Of a stretch of DNA of 64,000 bases, positions 8,880 to 17,218 are shown piece by piece (position 1 is the stretch's first letter; each line of letters starts with the position of its first letter). Made by a program: the position numbers and the translations under genes. Under the pieces are notes generated by a model. It ran no database searches. It was not told the DNA's origin and saw only the letters and a list, made by a program, of their open reading frames with translations. The DNA is from UBA8437 sp963694825 (GTDB taxonomy: Bacteria; Planctomycetota; Planctomycetia; Planctomycetales; Planctomycetaceae): NCBI GenBank assembly GCA_963694825.1, contig CAVOEV010000001.1, forward strand, positions 1 through 64,000. Direction: 5' to 3'.

Positions 8880-9848
8880 ATGTCAGGTCAGAATGAGGAG
8901 TTTTCGGTTCAGGCGGCTGTATCGCGGCGTTATGCGGCGGCAGCTCGTGCGGTGGAGCCGGAGTTGTGTTGTGCGGTTCAGTACGATGCCAGGTTTTTGG
9001 AAGCGATTCCCTCTGAGGTGATCGAGCGGGATTACGGATGCGGCGACCCGAGTCGTTATGTCGTCGAGGGTGACGTTGTGTTGGATCTGGGTTCCGGCGG
9101 CGGGAAGTCCTGTTTCATAGCGGCTCAGGTTGTCGGTCCAACGGGCGAGGTGATCGGGGTAGACGCGAGCGACGAGATGTTGGCGTTGGCGCGTGGTGCA
9201 AAGTCTCGGGTGGCGGCGGCGATCGGTTACGACAACGTGAGTTTTCTGAAGGGCCGCATCCAGGACCTGTCGTTGGATCTCGAGCGGCTTGAAGTCCATC
9301 TGGCTGACGAGTCGATTGGAGATCTCGAGAGTTGGCATCGGACGGAGGCGGCGATTCGTGGTTGGCGGCGGGACCGGCCGCTGGTGGCGTCGGATTCGAT
9401 CGACATCGTGGTGTCCAACTGTGTATTGAATTTGGTGGATCCCGGCGATCGGATCCGGTTGTTTGACGAGTTGGCCCGCGTCTTGAAGCCGGGTGGACGG
9501 GCGGTGATCAGCGACATTGTCTCGAATCGTGATGTGCCGGAACATTTGCAGCGTGACGAGTCGCTTTGGAGCGGTTGCGTGAGCGGTGCGTACCGCGAGG
9601 ACCGGTTGCTCGAGTCGTTTCGTGCGGCGGGGCTAGTGGGGGTCGAGTTGTTGGTGCGGCAGCAGGATCCGTGGACTGTAGTCGAGGGAATCGAGTTCCG
9701 TAGCGTGACGGTTCGAGCGTTTTCTCCGAAACCCGCTGATGGACCCGCTGATGGACCGGGTCCAGTGGGATTGGTTGATGTGATTGGTTTGGGTGAGTTG
9801 TCGAGCGGTGTTGGTCCGTGTTGCGGCCCGGACGGGGAATGCAGCTAG
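8880..9848 (+). CDS. ArsM-like SAM-dependent methyltransferase
   Basis: A 322-residue class I methyltransferase. Motif I is VLDLGSGGGKS at about residues 67-76, with GVDASDEM after strand 2. Three cysteines match those that bind As(III) in ArsM: Cys54 in YGCGDP, Cys181 in SNCVLNL and Cys233 in SGCVSGA. Additional Cys30-Cys31 and a C-terminal CCGPDGEC tail add possible metal or thiol ligands. ArsM converts arsenite to methylated arsenicals. Compared with typical ArsM there is an insert of about 40 residues (130-170) between the SAM site and the SNC motif. The ATG at 8880 has an AGACGAG site upstream. No arsR, arsB or arsC neighbours are present, so selenite/tellurite or another thiophile is possible. 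Confidence 0.7.
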   Translation: MSGQNEEFSVQAAVSRRYAAAARAVEPELCCAVQYDARFLEAIPSEVIERDYGCGDPSRYVVEGDVVLDLGSGGGKSCFIAAQVVGPTGEVIGVDASDEMLALARGAKSRVAAAIGYDNVSFLKGRIQDLSLDLERLEVHLADESIGDLESWHRTEAAIRGWRRDRPLVASDSIDIVVSNCVLNLVDPGDRIRLFDELARVLKPGGRAVISDIVSNRDVPEHLQRDESLWSGCVSGAYREDRLLESFRAAGLVGVELLVRQQDPWTVVEGIEFRSVTVRAFSPKPADGPADGPGPVGLVDVIGLGELSSGVGPCCGPDGECS

Positions 9849-9874
9849 TGGGGGGTTGGTGTTGAGTGCCTGAC

Positions 9875-9903
9875 GCCGATTCTCGGGTGATTCCCAAATC
9901 GGC
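9875..9903. other. Inverted repeat after the ArsM-like gene
   Basis: GCCGATT at 9875-9881 pairs exactly with AATCGGC at 9897-9903, with a GGG/CCC inner pairing possible. There is no T-run. It may be a weak terminator for the upstream gene or an operator, because it overlaps the -35 element assigned to the next gene. Confidence 0.35.
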
Positions 9904-9919
9904 AGCGGATTGATAGGAT
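9891..9919 (+). promoter_or_regulatory. Promoter-like site of the site-2 protease gene
   Basis: TTCCCA (9891-9896), a 17-bp spacer and TAGGAT (9914-9919), about 55 nt before the ATG at 9979. Confidence 0.4.
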
Positions 9920-9978
9920 CGGTTGTCGGCGGTGGAAGCGTGTTAGCGAGACGATCGAGGCGAGAGCACGATAGGCAC

Positions 9979-11007
9979 ATGTCTGGGCAGTTTCGAGTCA
10001 TGTCGTGGTCGATCGCCTTGGGCGAGTGGACGGGGACGCGCATCCGGTTCAGCGTGTGGTTTGTGTTGGCTGGAGCGGTGTTGTGTCTTCAGTTGCCGAG
10101 TGTGTCGTTGGGGCTGATGGCGACGGCGGTCTTGTGTTTCAGTGTCTTGTTGCACGAGCTGTCTCACGTGTGGGTGGCTCGCGGCACGGGTGGCTGGTGT
10201 GACGAGATCCTGGCCTGGCCTCTAGGCGGCTTGTTGTTTCCGTCCCCGCATGACACTCGTCGTGCCCAGGTCTTGACCGCCTTGGCCGGTCCAGCGGTTC
10301 ATTCGATGGTTTGCCTGGTGACGGGGATCACGGTCTGGCGAGCCGGGCTGATCGAGGGTGCCTTGAACCCGTTGTCGGGTTGGCCGGCGTTGAGTGTGTC
10401 GACGGGACTCGACGTGGTGCGTTCGGTGATCATGATGTTGTTTGTGATCAACTGGGCGTTGTTGCTGATCAACCTGCTGCCAGTGCATCCATTTGACGGA
10501 GGTCGTGTGCTGGAGTGTTTGTTGTCGGAGTGGCTGGTGGAAGAGACGGCGACCGACTTGTACCTTCGACTGGGTGCACTTTCTGGTGTGGGGTGTCTGA
10601 TTTCGGGGATGCTGGCCGATCAATCGGGTTGGCATGGCACGTGGGTGGTTGCCCTGGGTACCGTGGTGCTGGTGTTGAATCTCGACGAGATTTCCAGCCG
10701 GCGGGCCAGCGACGAATTGGATTCCGCGTTGTTGGAGTACGAGTTGGCATTGGATGACGTGGTCGAGGAGTTTGAGCCAATCGAAGACGAGGAGGCTTTG
10801 TTGGAGCGGTGGCGCCAGCATCGCGAGGCGAGTGTTGAGGAGCAGGAGCAGGATCGGCAGCGGGCGTTCGAGCGTGAGGTCGACATGTTGTTGAAAAAGA
10901 TCCACGGTTGTGGATTCGAAGGGCTCAACGAGGACGAACAGAGGCAATTACTACGAGCCAGTCGGCAGTACCGCGACCGCACGGGCCGGTCCGAGGAGAC
11001 AGTTTAG
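9979..11007 (+). CDS. Site-2 protease family protein (M50)
   Basis: A 342-residue multi-span membrane metalloprotease. The HExxH zinc motif is LLHELSHVWV (His59-Glu60, His63), and the second motif is NLLPVHPFDGGR with Asp173. There is no PDZ or CBS domain, so it is a minimal S2P like SpoIVFB. After the last span (about residue 235) comes an acidic, probably coiled cytoplasmic region, then a short tail (about residues 310-330, LLKKIHGCGFEGLNEDEQRQ) that resembles the C-terminus of the rhomboid at 15.1-16.3 kb. The ATG at 9979 was preferred to upstream codons because membrane homology starts there. It is followed three bases later by a lipoprotein gene, probably in one transcript. Confidence 0.88.
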   Translation: MSGQFRVMSWSIALGEWTGTRIRFSVWFVLAGAVLCLQLPSVSLGLMATAVLCFSVLLHELSHVWVARGTGGWCDEILAWPLGGLLFPSPHDTRRAQVLTALAGPAVHSMVCLVTGITVWRAGLIEGALNPLSGWPALSVSTGLDVVRSVIMMLFVINWALLLINLLPVHPFDGGRVLECLLSEWLVEETATDLYLRLGALSGVGCLISGMLADQSGWHGTWVVALGTVVLVLNLDEISSRRASDELDSALLEYELALDDVVEEFEPIEDEEALLERWRQHREASVEEQEQDRQRAFEREVDMLLKKIHGCGFEGLNEDEQRQLLRASRQYRDRTGRSEETV

Positions 11008-11009
11008 TG

Positions 11010-11648
11010 ATGAGTGGTATGAGTTCGAGTTGCGGGCTGTTGCTGATTGGGTGTTCCGCGTTGTCGTTGAGTACTGGTTGCGCCGAGGCACCGGTTTCGG
11101 AAGTGCGGGTGCGTTCGGCCGGTGAGGTGGTGGTTCGTAAGGCGGGAGACGACTCGAAGTCGTCGAGCAGTTCGTCAGATGACGGATTGGGATCGGGCAC
11201 TGCGAGTCGAGTCAAGCAGTTGATGGGGATCCGTTTCGATGTGCCCGCGTCGTGGGACGAACAGCCCGAATCGGAGTTCTACGAGGCGAAGTATATGATT
11301 GGTTCGGAGTCGGGCGAGATGATGTTGACATTGACGACGATGGGCGGTGGGATTGAGGCGAATCTCGAACGTTGGGTCGGTCAGTTTCAGCAGTCGCCGG
11401 GTAGTCGTCCGCGTCGTGAGACATTGCGAGTCGACGGGACGTCATCGGAGTGGCTGGATGTTCGCGGGACGTTCGGCAGTCGGGTTGGCAGTCGACCGGG
11501 TCCTCACGAGGATTGGCGTTTGCTGGGCGTGGCGATCCCGATGCGGCCTCGGCCGTTCCTGTTGAAGTTGGTGGGGCCGCGAGCAGCGGTGTCGGAGTTC
11601 GAGGACGAATTCCGCAGTTTCGTGCGATCGGCTCAGTTGGACCACTAG
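11010..11648 (+). CDS. Lipoprotein of unknown function
   Basis: A 212-residue protein with a type II signal peptide: hydrophobic LLLIGCSALSLS, then the lipobox STGC, giving a lipid-anchored Cys at about residue 23. A Ser-rich linker (DDSKSSSSSSDDG) precedes a globular domain of about 140 residues starting GIRFDVPASWDEQ. Its VPASW...E.RFYEAKY-like opening and the GIEANLERWVGQFQ segment resemble small planctomycete beta-sandwich proteins of unknown function. The start is two bases after the site-2 protease stop, with GAGGAG inside the end of that gene. A substrate or regulator of the protease is an inference from position only. Confidence 0.8.
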   Translation: MSGMSSSCGLLLIGCSALSLSTGCAEAPVSEVRVRSAGEVVVRKAGDDSKSSSSSSDDGLGSGTASRVKQLMGIRFDVPASWDEQPESEFYEAKYMIGSESGEMMLTLTTMGGGIEANLERWVGQFQQSPGSRPRRETLRVDGTSSEWLDVRGTFGSRVGSRPGPHEDWRLLGVAIPMRPRPFLLKLVGPRAAVSEFEDEFRSFVRSAQLDH

Positions 11649-11669
11649 CCAGTCCAATAGGGCCCGCGG

Positions 11670-11942
11670 TCAGTTTCGGCGGCTCGAGCGGCAGACGGCG
11701 TAGATCGAGGCTCCGACGAGCAGGGTGACCATCAGGTATCCGATCGAGTTCCAGAACGTGCCACCTGAGGTGGCAACGCGTTGAGGCTGTTCGGATCCGT
11801 CGGTATCACCGGCATCGGCGGGAGCGGCATCGGCCTGGGCTTGGGCCTGTGGTGGTGCGACGAGCAGGGTGATGAACAGTGCGAGTGCCAGGCCGAGTGC
11901 GAGTCGTGTTGCGATACCGGCTCGAGTTGGGTGTGGGTTCAT
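11670..11942 (-). CDS. Small secreted/membrane protein
   Basis: A 90-residue protein. An N-terminal signal peptide (ATRLALGLALALFITLLVAPPQAQAQA) is followed by an Asp/Ala-rich linker and a single C-terminal span (NSIGYLMVTLLVGASIYAVC) with a basic RSSRRN end. After signal cleavage it would be a small C-tail-anchored protein facing the periplasm. I chose the ATG at 11942 because the signal peptide starts there; an upstream ATG would add a 30-residue polar extension. It is convergent with the lipoprotein gene (21 bp) and 99 bp downstream of hisS. Family not recognised. Confidence 0.7.
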   Translation of the reverse strand: MNPHPTRAGIATRLALGLALALFITLLVAPPQAQAQADAAPADAGDTDGSEQPQRVATSGGTFWNSIGYLMVTLLVGASIYAVCRSSRRN

Positions 11943-12041
11943 GATTGAGGTCTCGGTTCCCGTGCCGGATCGTTTCGGCGGCATCGCGTCTCTATTGGAT
12001 TGGCATGATAGAAAGCGTCGTGAAGTTGGCAAGAGGAGGTG

Positions 12042-13379
12042 TCAGTCGTCGTATTGTTCGAGTGCGTCGGCGAGTGTTGTGACGAGTTGTTCGTCGTTGA
12101 TCTCGAGTTGTTCCCCGCTGGCAAGATTCTTGATTTGCCACGTACCGTTTTCGAATTCATCGGCCCCGGCGATCACGACGAGTCGAACCCCTTTTCGGTC
12201 GGCGTACTTCAGTTGTTTACCGAGCGGCCGCGGGTCGGTGTAGACCTCACACGAGATGCCTGCGGTTCTGAGTCGTCGTGCTACGGCGAGGTAGTCGGCG
12301 GCGTGTTGCGAATCGAAGTGAGCCACAAGCACATCGGCGGCGTAGGTGTTCTGGTCGACGAGTTCGAGTTCCTGCATGGCGGCGAGGAGTCGATCGAGTC
12401 CGAGGCTGGCTCCGACGCCGGGCAGTGGTTGTGAGGTGAACAATCCGGCGAGGTTGTCGTAGCGGCCTCCGGAGCAGACGCTGCCGATTCCGGGCAATTG
12501 GTCGAGAAAGGTTTCGTAGATGGTGCCGGTGTAGTAGTCGAGTCCGCGAGCGATGGCGGGGTCGAGTTGAATGCGGTCGTCGGGGATCCCGGCCACCCGG
12601 CAGGCTTGGAAGAGTTCCCGGAGTTGTGACACACCCTGGGTCCCGATTTCGGATTGGTCGAGGCGGAGGGCGAGTTGATCGAGGATTGTGTCGGGTGTGC
12701 CGTGGCAGTCGGCGAGTTCGAGGATTCCGGCCGCCTGTTGACTCGAGAGCCCGACTCGTTGCTTGAGTTCCTCGGCAACTCGTTCGGGTCCGATTTTGGC
12801 GAGTTTGTCGAGGCAGCGGAGGACTTGGTCGCTGTGGTCGTTGAGTTGGAGTGTTTCGAGCAGTCCGTTGAGCAATCGGCGATTGTTGATTCGGATTGTG
12901 AACCGAGTGAATCCGATGCGTTCCATGAGGTCATTGATGACGAACAGGGTTTCGATGTCGGCGGTATTGGACGTGGTGCCGATCGTATCGAAGTCGCACT
13001 GGATGAATTCTCGGTAGCGTCCTTTCTGGGGTTTCTCGGCGCGCCAGACGGTTCCCACGTGATAGCGTTTGAAGGGAGTGCCGATTTCGTGCAGGTGTTG
13101 TGCTGCATAGCGAGCTAGTGGGATGGTGAGATCGAACCTCATGGCGACATCTCGACCGCCCTGGTCGGTGAAGCGGAACAGTTGTTTGTCGGAGTCCTCG
13201 CCGCCTTTCCCCAGCAGGATCTCACTGTACTCGAGTGCCGGAGTGTCGATGGGCGAGAAGCCGTAGCTGCGGTAGACACTTCGGACCGAGTCGATCAGTT
13301 GTTCTCGGGCGTGCATCGGTCCGGGCAGGTGGTCACGAAACCCCTTGAGGGTGACCGGCTTGATCCGTGGCTGGTTCAT
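12042..13379 (-). CDS. hisS: Histidyl-tRNA synthetase
   Basis: A 445-residue class II synthetase that charges tRNA-His. Motif 2 is visible as KRYHVGTVWRAEKPQKGRYREFIQCDFD (key Arg in WRAE and RYREF). The histidine-specific loops are LDYYTGTIYE and GGRYDNLAG, with GLDRL near the C-terminal end of the catalytic core. A C-terminal anticodon-binding domain (VLVAHFDSQHAADYL onward) is complete. The ATG at 13379 overlaps the TGA of the upstream ykgJ-like gene by four bases, so the two are translationally coupled. Length is normal for the family. Confidence 0.97.
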   Translation of the reverse strand: MNQPRIKPVTLKGFRDHLPGPMHAREQLIDSVRSVYRSYGFSPIDTPALEYSEILLGKGGEDSDKQLFRFTDQGGRDVAMRFDLTIPLARYAAQHLHEIGTPFKRYHVGTVWRAEKPQKGRYREFIQCDFDTIGTTSNTADIETLFVINDLMERIGFTRFTIRINNRRLLNGLLETLQLNDHSDQVLRCLDKLAKIGPERVAEELKQRVGLSSQQAAGILELADCHGTPDTILDQLALRLDQSEIGTQGVSQLRELFQACRVAGIPDDRIQLDPAIARGLDYYTGTIYETFLDQLPGIGSVCSGGRYDNLAGLFTSQPLPGVGASLGLDRLLAAMQELELVDQNTYAADVLVAHFDSQHAADYLAVARRLRTAGISCEVYTDPRPLGKQLKYADRKGVRLVVIAGADEFENGTWQIKNLASGEQLEINDEQLVTTLADALEQYDD

Positions 13380-13804
13380 GTTGCGGCCTCCAGAACGGGC
13401 AGCGAGACGGGTCCACGTTGTCGACGTCGACCGAGCAGGGCTTCGGCGTATTCTTGGATCTGTTCGGGCTGTTCGAACAGTCGGTCGTAGCAGGCGTCGT
13501 TGTCGAATTCGCAATTGGCGGTCGAGTAGGTTCGGCAGAGGGTGGGTCGGTTGTCGTAGATGCCGCAGCGGTTGGAGTGGTCGAGTTGATCGCAGGTGTT
13601 GTGGATGAGCAGGTACCAGTTGTCGTCGTCGACAAAGACCGAGACGTCACCGTGGAGCATGTACCAGCGGATGTTTTCGTAGTCGTTGCGGTCGACGGGG
13701 GTGTCGATGGGCAGTGCGAAGTATCGGCAGCAGCGGCCGGTACAGTGATCGCAGAGCACCTGGTCCGGGGCGAGGTTGTGTCGGCGGACGGATGCGGAGT
13801 TCAT
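13376..13804 (-). CDS. YkgJ family cysteine cluster protein
   Basis: A 142-residue protein with the YkgJ/UPF0153-type cysteine cluster: LCDHCTGRCCRYFALP near the N-terminus and NTCDQLDHSNRCGIYDNRPTLCRTY near residues 80-105. These can bind zinc or an iron-sulfur centre. The biochemical role of the family is unknown. The ATG at 13804 was chosen because a longer in-frame reading adds only a low-complexity Pro/Thr leader. Its stop overlaps the hisS start, which makes hisS the second gene of this transcript. Confidence 0.85.
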   Translation of the reverse strand: MNSASVRRHNLAPDQVLCDHCTGRCCRYFALPIDTPVDRNDYENIRWYMLHGDVSVFVDDDNWYLLIHNTCDQLDHSNRCGIYDNRPTLCRTYSTANCEFDNDACYDRLFEQPEQIQEYAEALLGRRRQRGPVSLPVLEAAT

Positions 13805-13992
13805 TTGGACGGGAATCCGTGGCGTGCGATGTTCGCGGCGTGCCGCTGCTGGTGGGCAATTGTAGTCAAGAGTGGCGGGAGTGGGTATGTCTGTCTGTTG
13901 GGCAGGTTGTGCGGGTTTTGGTGTTGGGGGAGATCGGGGTGATTGCTTGGTCGGGTCGGCTGTCGGTCTGAGCGGCCTGGGGTTCATTCTTC

Positions 13993-14022
13993 TTGACCGA
14001 CCGGGAAGTTTGGGCCTAAGAT
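13993..14022 (+). promoter_or_regulatory. Sigma-70-like promoter
   Basis: TTGACC (13993-13998), an 18-bp spacer and TAAGAT (14017-14022). The -35 is 5 of 6 to consensus. The leader before the ATG at 14067 is about 38 nt. Confidence 0.6.
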
Positions 14023-14066
14023 TGCTTGGTCGTGTGGTCTGGCGGCAGATCTGGAGAGGAGCAGGA

Positions 14067-14990
14067 ATGCATTGGTCGGGGAAGGTGTTTGCTGGTTTGG
14101 TGTTGATCGGAGCTGTGGCGGCGATTGCGCTGTCGGCTCGGACTCACCAGGTTCGTTCGTCCTGGCACAAGAGATTGTCGGGTTACCGTGGCGAGTTTGA
14201 GACTGACCAGGAGGAGTTGCGTCGCGGGCGGTTCAGTCACGACGCGAGCCAGGTGGACCTGGCGAACGCCAAGCGAGGTTGGGGCGATTTCTCTGACGAC
14301 GTGACCGTGACGGTCAACGCGCAAAACGGTTACCTACAGACACGTGATCAGGAAACGATGGCGGTTGTGTCGACCGGTGGAGGCAACGACCAGCAGCCAT
14401 TGATGGTCCATGGATTCCTGAAGAACGCGGACGGGAGCGTGCGGTTTGTCGGCACGTTCGTTCAGGACGGAGCGGTTCAGAACGGGTTCCGTGTCTGGAA
14501 GCCGACGTGGCAGTTGCGGGCGGCGGACCAGGTGGCGAGTTGGGGAAGCGGCAAGTGGCGTCTGAGGTCTCTGATTCCCGCTCACCAGAAGACCCGTTTC
14601 GTCAATCTCGAGGTCCTACTGACTCAGGCTGATCAGACATCCGACGACACGGGTCTGGATGCTCGGATCAAGGGCGAAGTGGACTTGAAGGCTGACGAGC
14701 AGTTGCGGTTGCGGTTTGCGGAGTTGATGGGTGGCAACGCCGACCTGGCGGGACTCGAGGGCAAGTTGCCCGGTTACATGATCGACGGCTTGGTGCGTGC
14801 GATTGCTGCGGCCGAGGAGGATCGCAACCAGTCGATCGAGACGGTGGACACGTTGCGTCGGGACCTGAAGTCGAACCATGATCGAGCCAACCGGTTGTTG
14901 AAGCAGAACGGTGCGTTGGAACGCAGTCTGCCGGGTTCGAGCAGTTCAGCGGCGACGGTATCTCGAGTGACGGGGAACCGACGGAAGTAG
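14067..14990 (+). CDS. Single-span membrane-anchored protein of unknown function
   Basis: A 307-residue protein with an N-terminal anchor (GKVFAGLVLIGAVAAIALSA) followed by a soluble, presumably periplasmic region. The centre reads as beta strands (GFLKNADGSVRFVGTFVQDGAVQNGFRVWKP). The C-terminal 70 residues form a helical segment (AIAAAEEDRNQSIETVDTLRRDLKSNHDRANRLLKQN) likely to be a coiled coil. I do not recognise the family. The ATG at 14067 has GGAGAGGAG just upstream and a good promoter 45 bp further. Apparently monocistronic; the rhomboid gene follows 95 bp after the stop. Confidence 0.75.
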   Translation: MHWSGKVFAGLVLIGAVAAIALSARTHQVRSSWHKRLSGYRGEFETDQEELRRGRFSHDASQVDLANAKRGWGDFSDDVTVTVNAQNGYLQTRDQETMAVVSTGGGNDQQPLMVHGFLKNADGSVRFVGTFVQDGAVQNGFRVWKPTWQLRAADQVASWGSGKWRLRSLIPAHQKTRFVNLEVLLTQADQTSDDTGLDARIKGEVDLKADEQLRLRFAELMGGNADLAGLEGKLPGYMIDGLVRAIAAAEEDRNQSIETVDTLRRDLKSNHDRANRLLKQNGALERSLPGSSSSAATVSRVTGNRRK

Positions 14991-15038
14991 CACTCGGGTT
15001 CGAGCCGGAGTGTGTGGCACGACGCCAAGACGGCCGGC

Positions 15039-15053
15039 CGGATTCCTAATCCG
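15039..15053. terminator. Short hairpin between genes
   Basis: CGGATT at 15039-15044 pairs with AATCCG at 15048-15053 across a three-base loop, followed by ATTTCC. The stem is only 6 bp and there is no real T-run, so it is at best a weak terminator of the preceding gene. Confidence 0.25.
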
Positions 15054-15085
15054 ATTTCCGGTCCATGAGATGCCAGGGAGCGGGC

Positions 15086-16297
15086 ATGGGAATCCACAAT
15101 CGCGATTATCACCGCGACGACGCCTCGTCATCGGCCTCATGGCAGGGGTCCTACGGCGGAACTGGTGGCGGATCTGGTGGCGGATCTGGCGGCGGCTTTG
15201 GCGGCGGCTTTGGCGGCGGTGCCCGTCCGTCCGGGCCGATGTCGGCCGTCAAGGTTCTGGTGATTCTCAACATTGTCGTCTTCTTTGCGACGTGGTTTTA
15301 CAAGCCACTGGGTCACCTGTTGCATCTCCCGGCCACGTTCACCGTGGCTCGCGACGGAGCCAATCTTCACGTTCCGGCACCGGTCGAACGTGTTGAGGGC
15401 CAGTTGTTGTCGGCCGGGAGTTACGTGGTGGTGTTACACGGTGGTGCACGAGAGTTGCAGCGTGTTCGTCTGAAGCACCCCGAGTTGTTTCTCGACGTCC
15501 GCACCGACTTCCGAACCGATCCGGACTCGTGGGTTGCTGTCGAGGCGGCGGTCGAATCGGACGGGGCGCGATATCGGGTACGGGGTGTGATGCGTCGTTC
15601 CGAGATCGGATCGATTGCCTGGCAGTTTCCCTGGCGAGTGATCACGTACGGGTTCTGTCACGACCAGACCACGTTATTGCACTTGGCCTTCAACATGATT
15701 TGTCTGTGGATGTTCGGTCGATTGATCGAGGGGATCTACGGTCGGCGCGAGTTCTTTTGGGTGTATTTGCTGGGCGTTCTGGTCAGTGGTGTCTGTCATC
15801 TGGGTTGGCAGTTGGCATCGGGTGGCAGCGTGGTACCGATGGTGGGGGCATCGGGAGGCGTGATGGCGGTGATGGTCCTGTCGGCGGTCCATTTTCCGAA
15901 AATGAAGGTGTTGTTGATGATGTTCATCCCGGTCGAGTTGGGGATGTTGGTTGTGGGCCTGGTGGTGTTGGACGTGATACGTGCATTGGGGATGTTTGGC
16001 GGTGAGACTCATGTCGCCTACATGGCTCATTTGGGCGGAGCGGCATTCGGGTATGGTTACCATCGAAGCGGGATCCGCTTGAGTTCGATTTCGGACGGGG
16101 TATCCAAACGAATGCGGTTCTGGCGTCGCCGTGCGGTTCGGCCTTCGGTCCGAGTCTACAAGCCGTCGGTCGATGGTCTCGATGACCAGGTCGATGCGTT
16201 GCTCGAGAAGATCAGTCGCGAGGGCGAGGCGAGCCTGAGCGATGGGGAGCGTGAGTTGCTGATGGAGGCGAGTCGGCGGAAGCGTGGCAAGATCTGA
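15086..16297 (+). CDS. Rhomboid family intramembrane serine protease with a DUF6576-like tail
   Basis: A 403-residue rhomboid. The N-terminus MGIHNRDYHRDD is followed by a Gly-rich linker (residues about 20-45). TM1 is VKVLVILNIVVFFATWFY. About 110 residues of beta-rich sequence (from HLPATFTVARDGANL) are inserted before the conserved HLAFNMICLWMFGR helix. The catalytic Ser is in GASGG, the catalytic His in AHLGG. The cytoplasmic tail ends with a short helical motif (VDALLEKISREGEASLSDGE), which I associate with DUF6576. The start at 15086 has GGAGCGGG upstream; an ATG seven codons earlier in the same frame is the alternative. The large insert is not a general rhomboid feature. Confidence 0.88.
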   Translation: MGIHNRDYHRDDASSSASWQGSYGGTGGGSGGGSGGGFGGGFGGGARPSGPMSAVKVLVILNIVVFFATWFYKPLGHLLHLPATFTVARDGANLHVPAPVERVEGQLLSAGSYVVVLHGGARELQRVRLKHPELFLDVRTDFRTDPDSWVAVEAAVESDGARYRVRGVMRRSEIGSIAWQFPWRVITYGFCHDQTTLLHLAFNMICLWMFGRLIEGIYGRREFFWVYLLGVLVSGVCHLGWQLASGGSVVPMVGASGGVMAVMVLSAVHFPKMKVLLMMFIPVELGMLVVGLVVLDVIRALGMFGGETHVAYMAHLGGAAFGYGYHRSGIRLSSISDGVSKRMRFWRRRAVRPSVRVYKPSVDGLDDQVDALLEKISREGEASLSDGERELLMEASRRKRGKI

Positions 16298-16591
16298 ATC
16301 GGGCCTGGTGCCTGCCTGCCGCCTGTCGTCCCGTGGTCGTTTGATTCGTCCAGATCGCTCGTGACATGTGTCGGATATGTCCGCCGGGTCTGTATGTTCA
16401 ATTCCATCACACCACCGAGTGTCCCGGGTCGAAATCCATGTCAGTATTCCAGTCGAGGCCCATTGGGGCAGGAGCAGGGGCAGGAGCAGGAGTCGCGTGT
16501 GGGAATGCCGCAGTCGGGTCGTGGTAGCGGCCGCCGTCCGGGCAGGGTTAGACTGAGCGGGTTGTCCCATGGCCCCGGGTGTCGAGAGAGC

Positions 16592-17218
16592 ATGTCCGAA
16601 TCTGACAGCAGCGGTTCGATGTTGATCGATCTGCTCGAGCGGGCTCGCGCGGGCGACGACGGGGCGCGGGACAAGTTGTTTGCTCGTTGCCGCAACTACG
16701 TCCGGGTGTTGGCTCGGGTGCACATCGAAAGTTGGCTGCAGGCGAAGGTGGATCCTTCGGATCTGGTTCAGCAGACATTGCTGGAGGCCTACCGTGGTTT
16801 GGACGGGTTCCAGGGTCAGACCGAGGGCGAGTGGCTGTCGTGGCTTAAACAGATACTCAAGCACAACGCCACCGACTACATCCGGCATTACAAGGGGACG
16901 GCCAAGCGGCGGATCCAGCGGGAGGTGCCGATGGAGTTGCCCGGTGACGGGTCGAGTCTGTTTCGGCTTGATCCAGCGGCTCGGAGCGAGACTCCGAGCC
17001 AGTTAGTGATGCAGCACGAGCGCGAAATCCAGTTGGCCGAAGCGGTGAGTCGTCTGGATGAGGATTACCAGGAGGTGATCTTGTTGCGAAATGTGCAGCG
17101 GTTGAGTTTCAACGAAGTGGCTGAGCGAATGGGTCGTTCACGTCCGGCGGCCCAGATGCTCTGGCTTCGGGCTTTGAGGAAACTGAAAGAGCAGTTGCAG
17201 GATGTCGAGAGTGCCTGA
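16592..17218 (+). CDS. Sigma-70 family (ECF-like) RNA polymerase sigma factor
   Basis: A 208-residue sigma factor with region 2 (LFARCRNYVRVLARVHIESWL, then DPSDLVQQTLLEAYRGLDGFQG) and region 4 (LPEDYQEVI-like LDEDYQEVILLRNVQRLSFNEVAERMGRSRPAAQMLWLRAL). This is the planctomycete ECF type usually encoded with a Ser/Thr kinase. Its last 17 bases overlap the kinase gene, so the two are coupled. The kinase probably transmits a signal that changes sigma activity, directly or through an unseen partner. The ATG at 16592 follows a GAGAGAG site. Confidence 0.9.
   Translation: MSESDSSGSMLIDLLERARAGDDGARDKLFARCRNYVRVLARVHIESWLQAKVDPSDLVQQTLLEAYRGLDGFQGQTEGEWLSWLKQILKHNATDYIRHYKGTAKRRIQREVPMELPGDGSSLFRLDPAARSETPSQLVMQHEREIQLAEAVSRLDEDYQEVILLRNVQRLSFNEVAERMGRSRPAAQMLWLRALRKLKEQLQDVESA

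Noticed and set aside
16298..16591. GGGCAGGAGCAG-type repeats upstream of the sigma factor
   Set aside because: Short imperfect purine-rich run near 16466-16495; noted, but too irregular to call a repeat feature.
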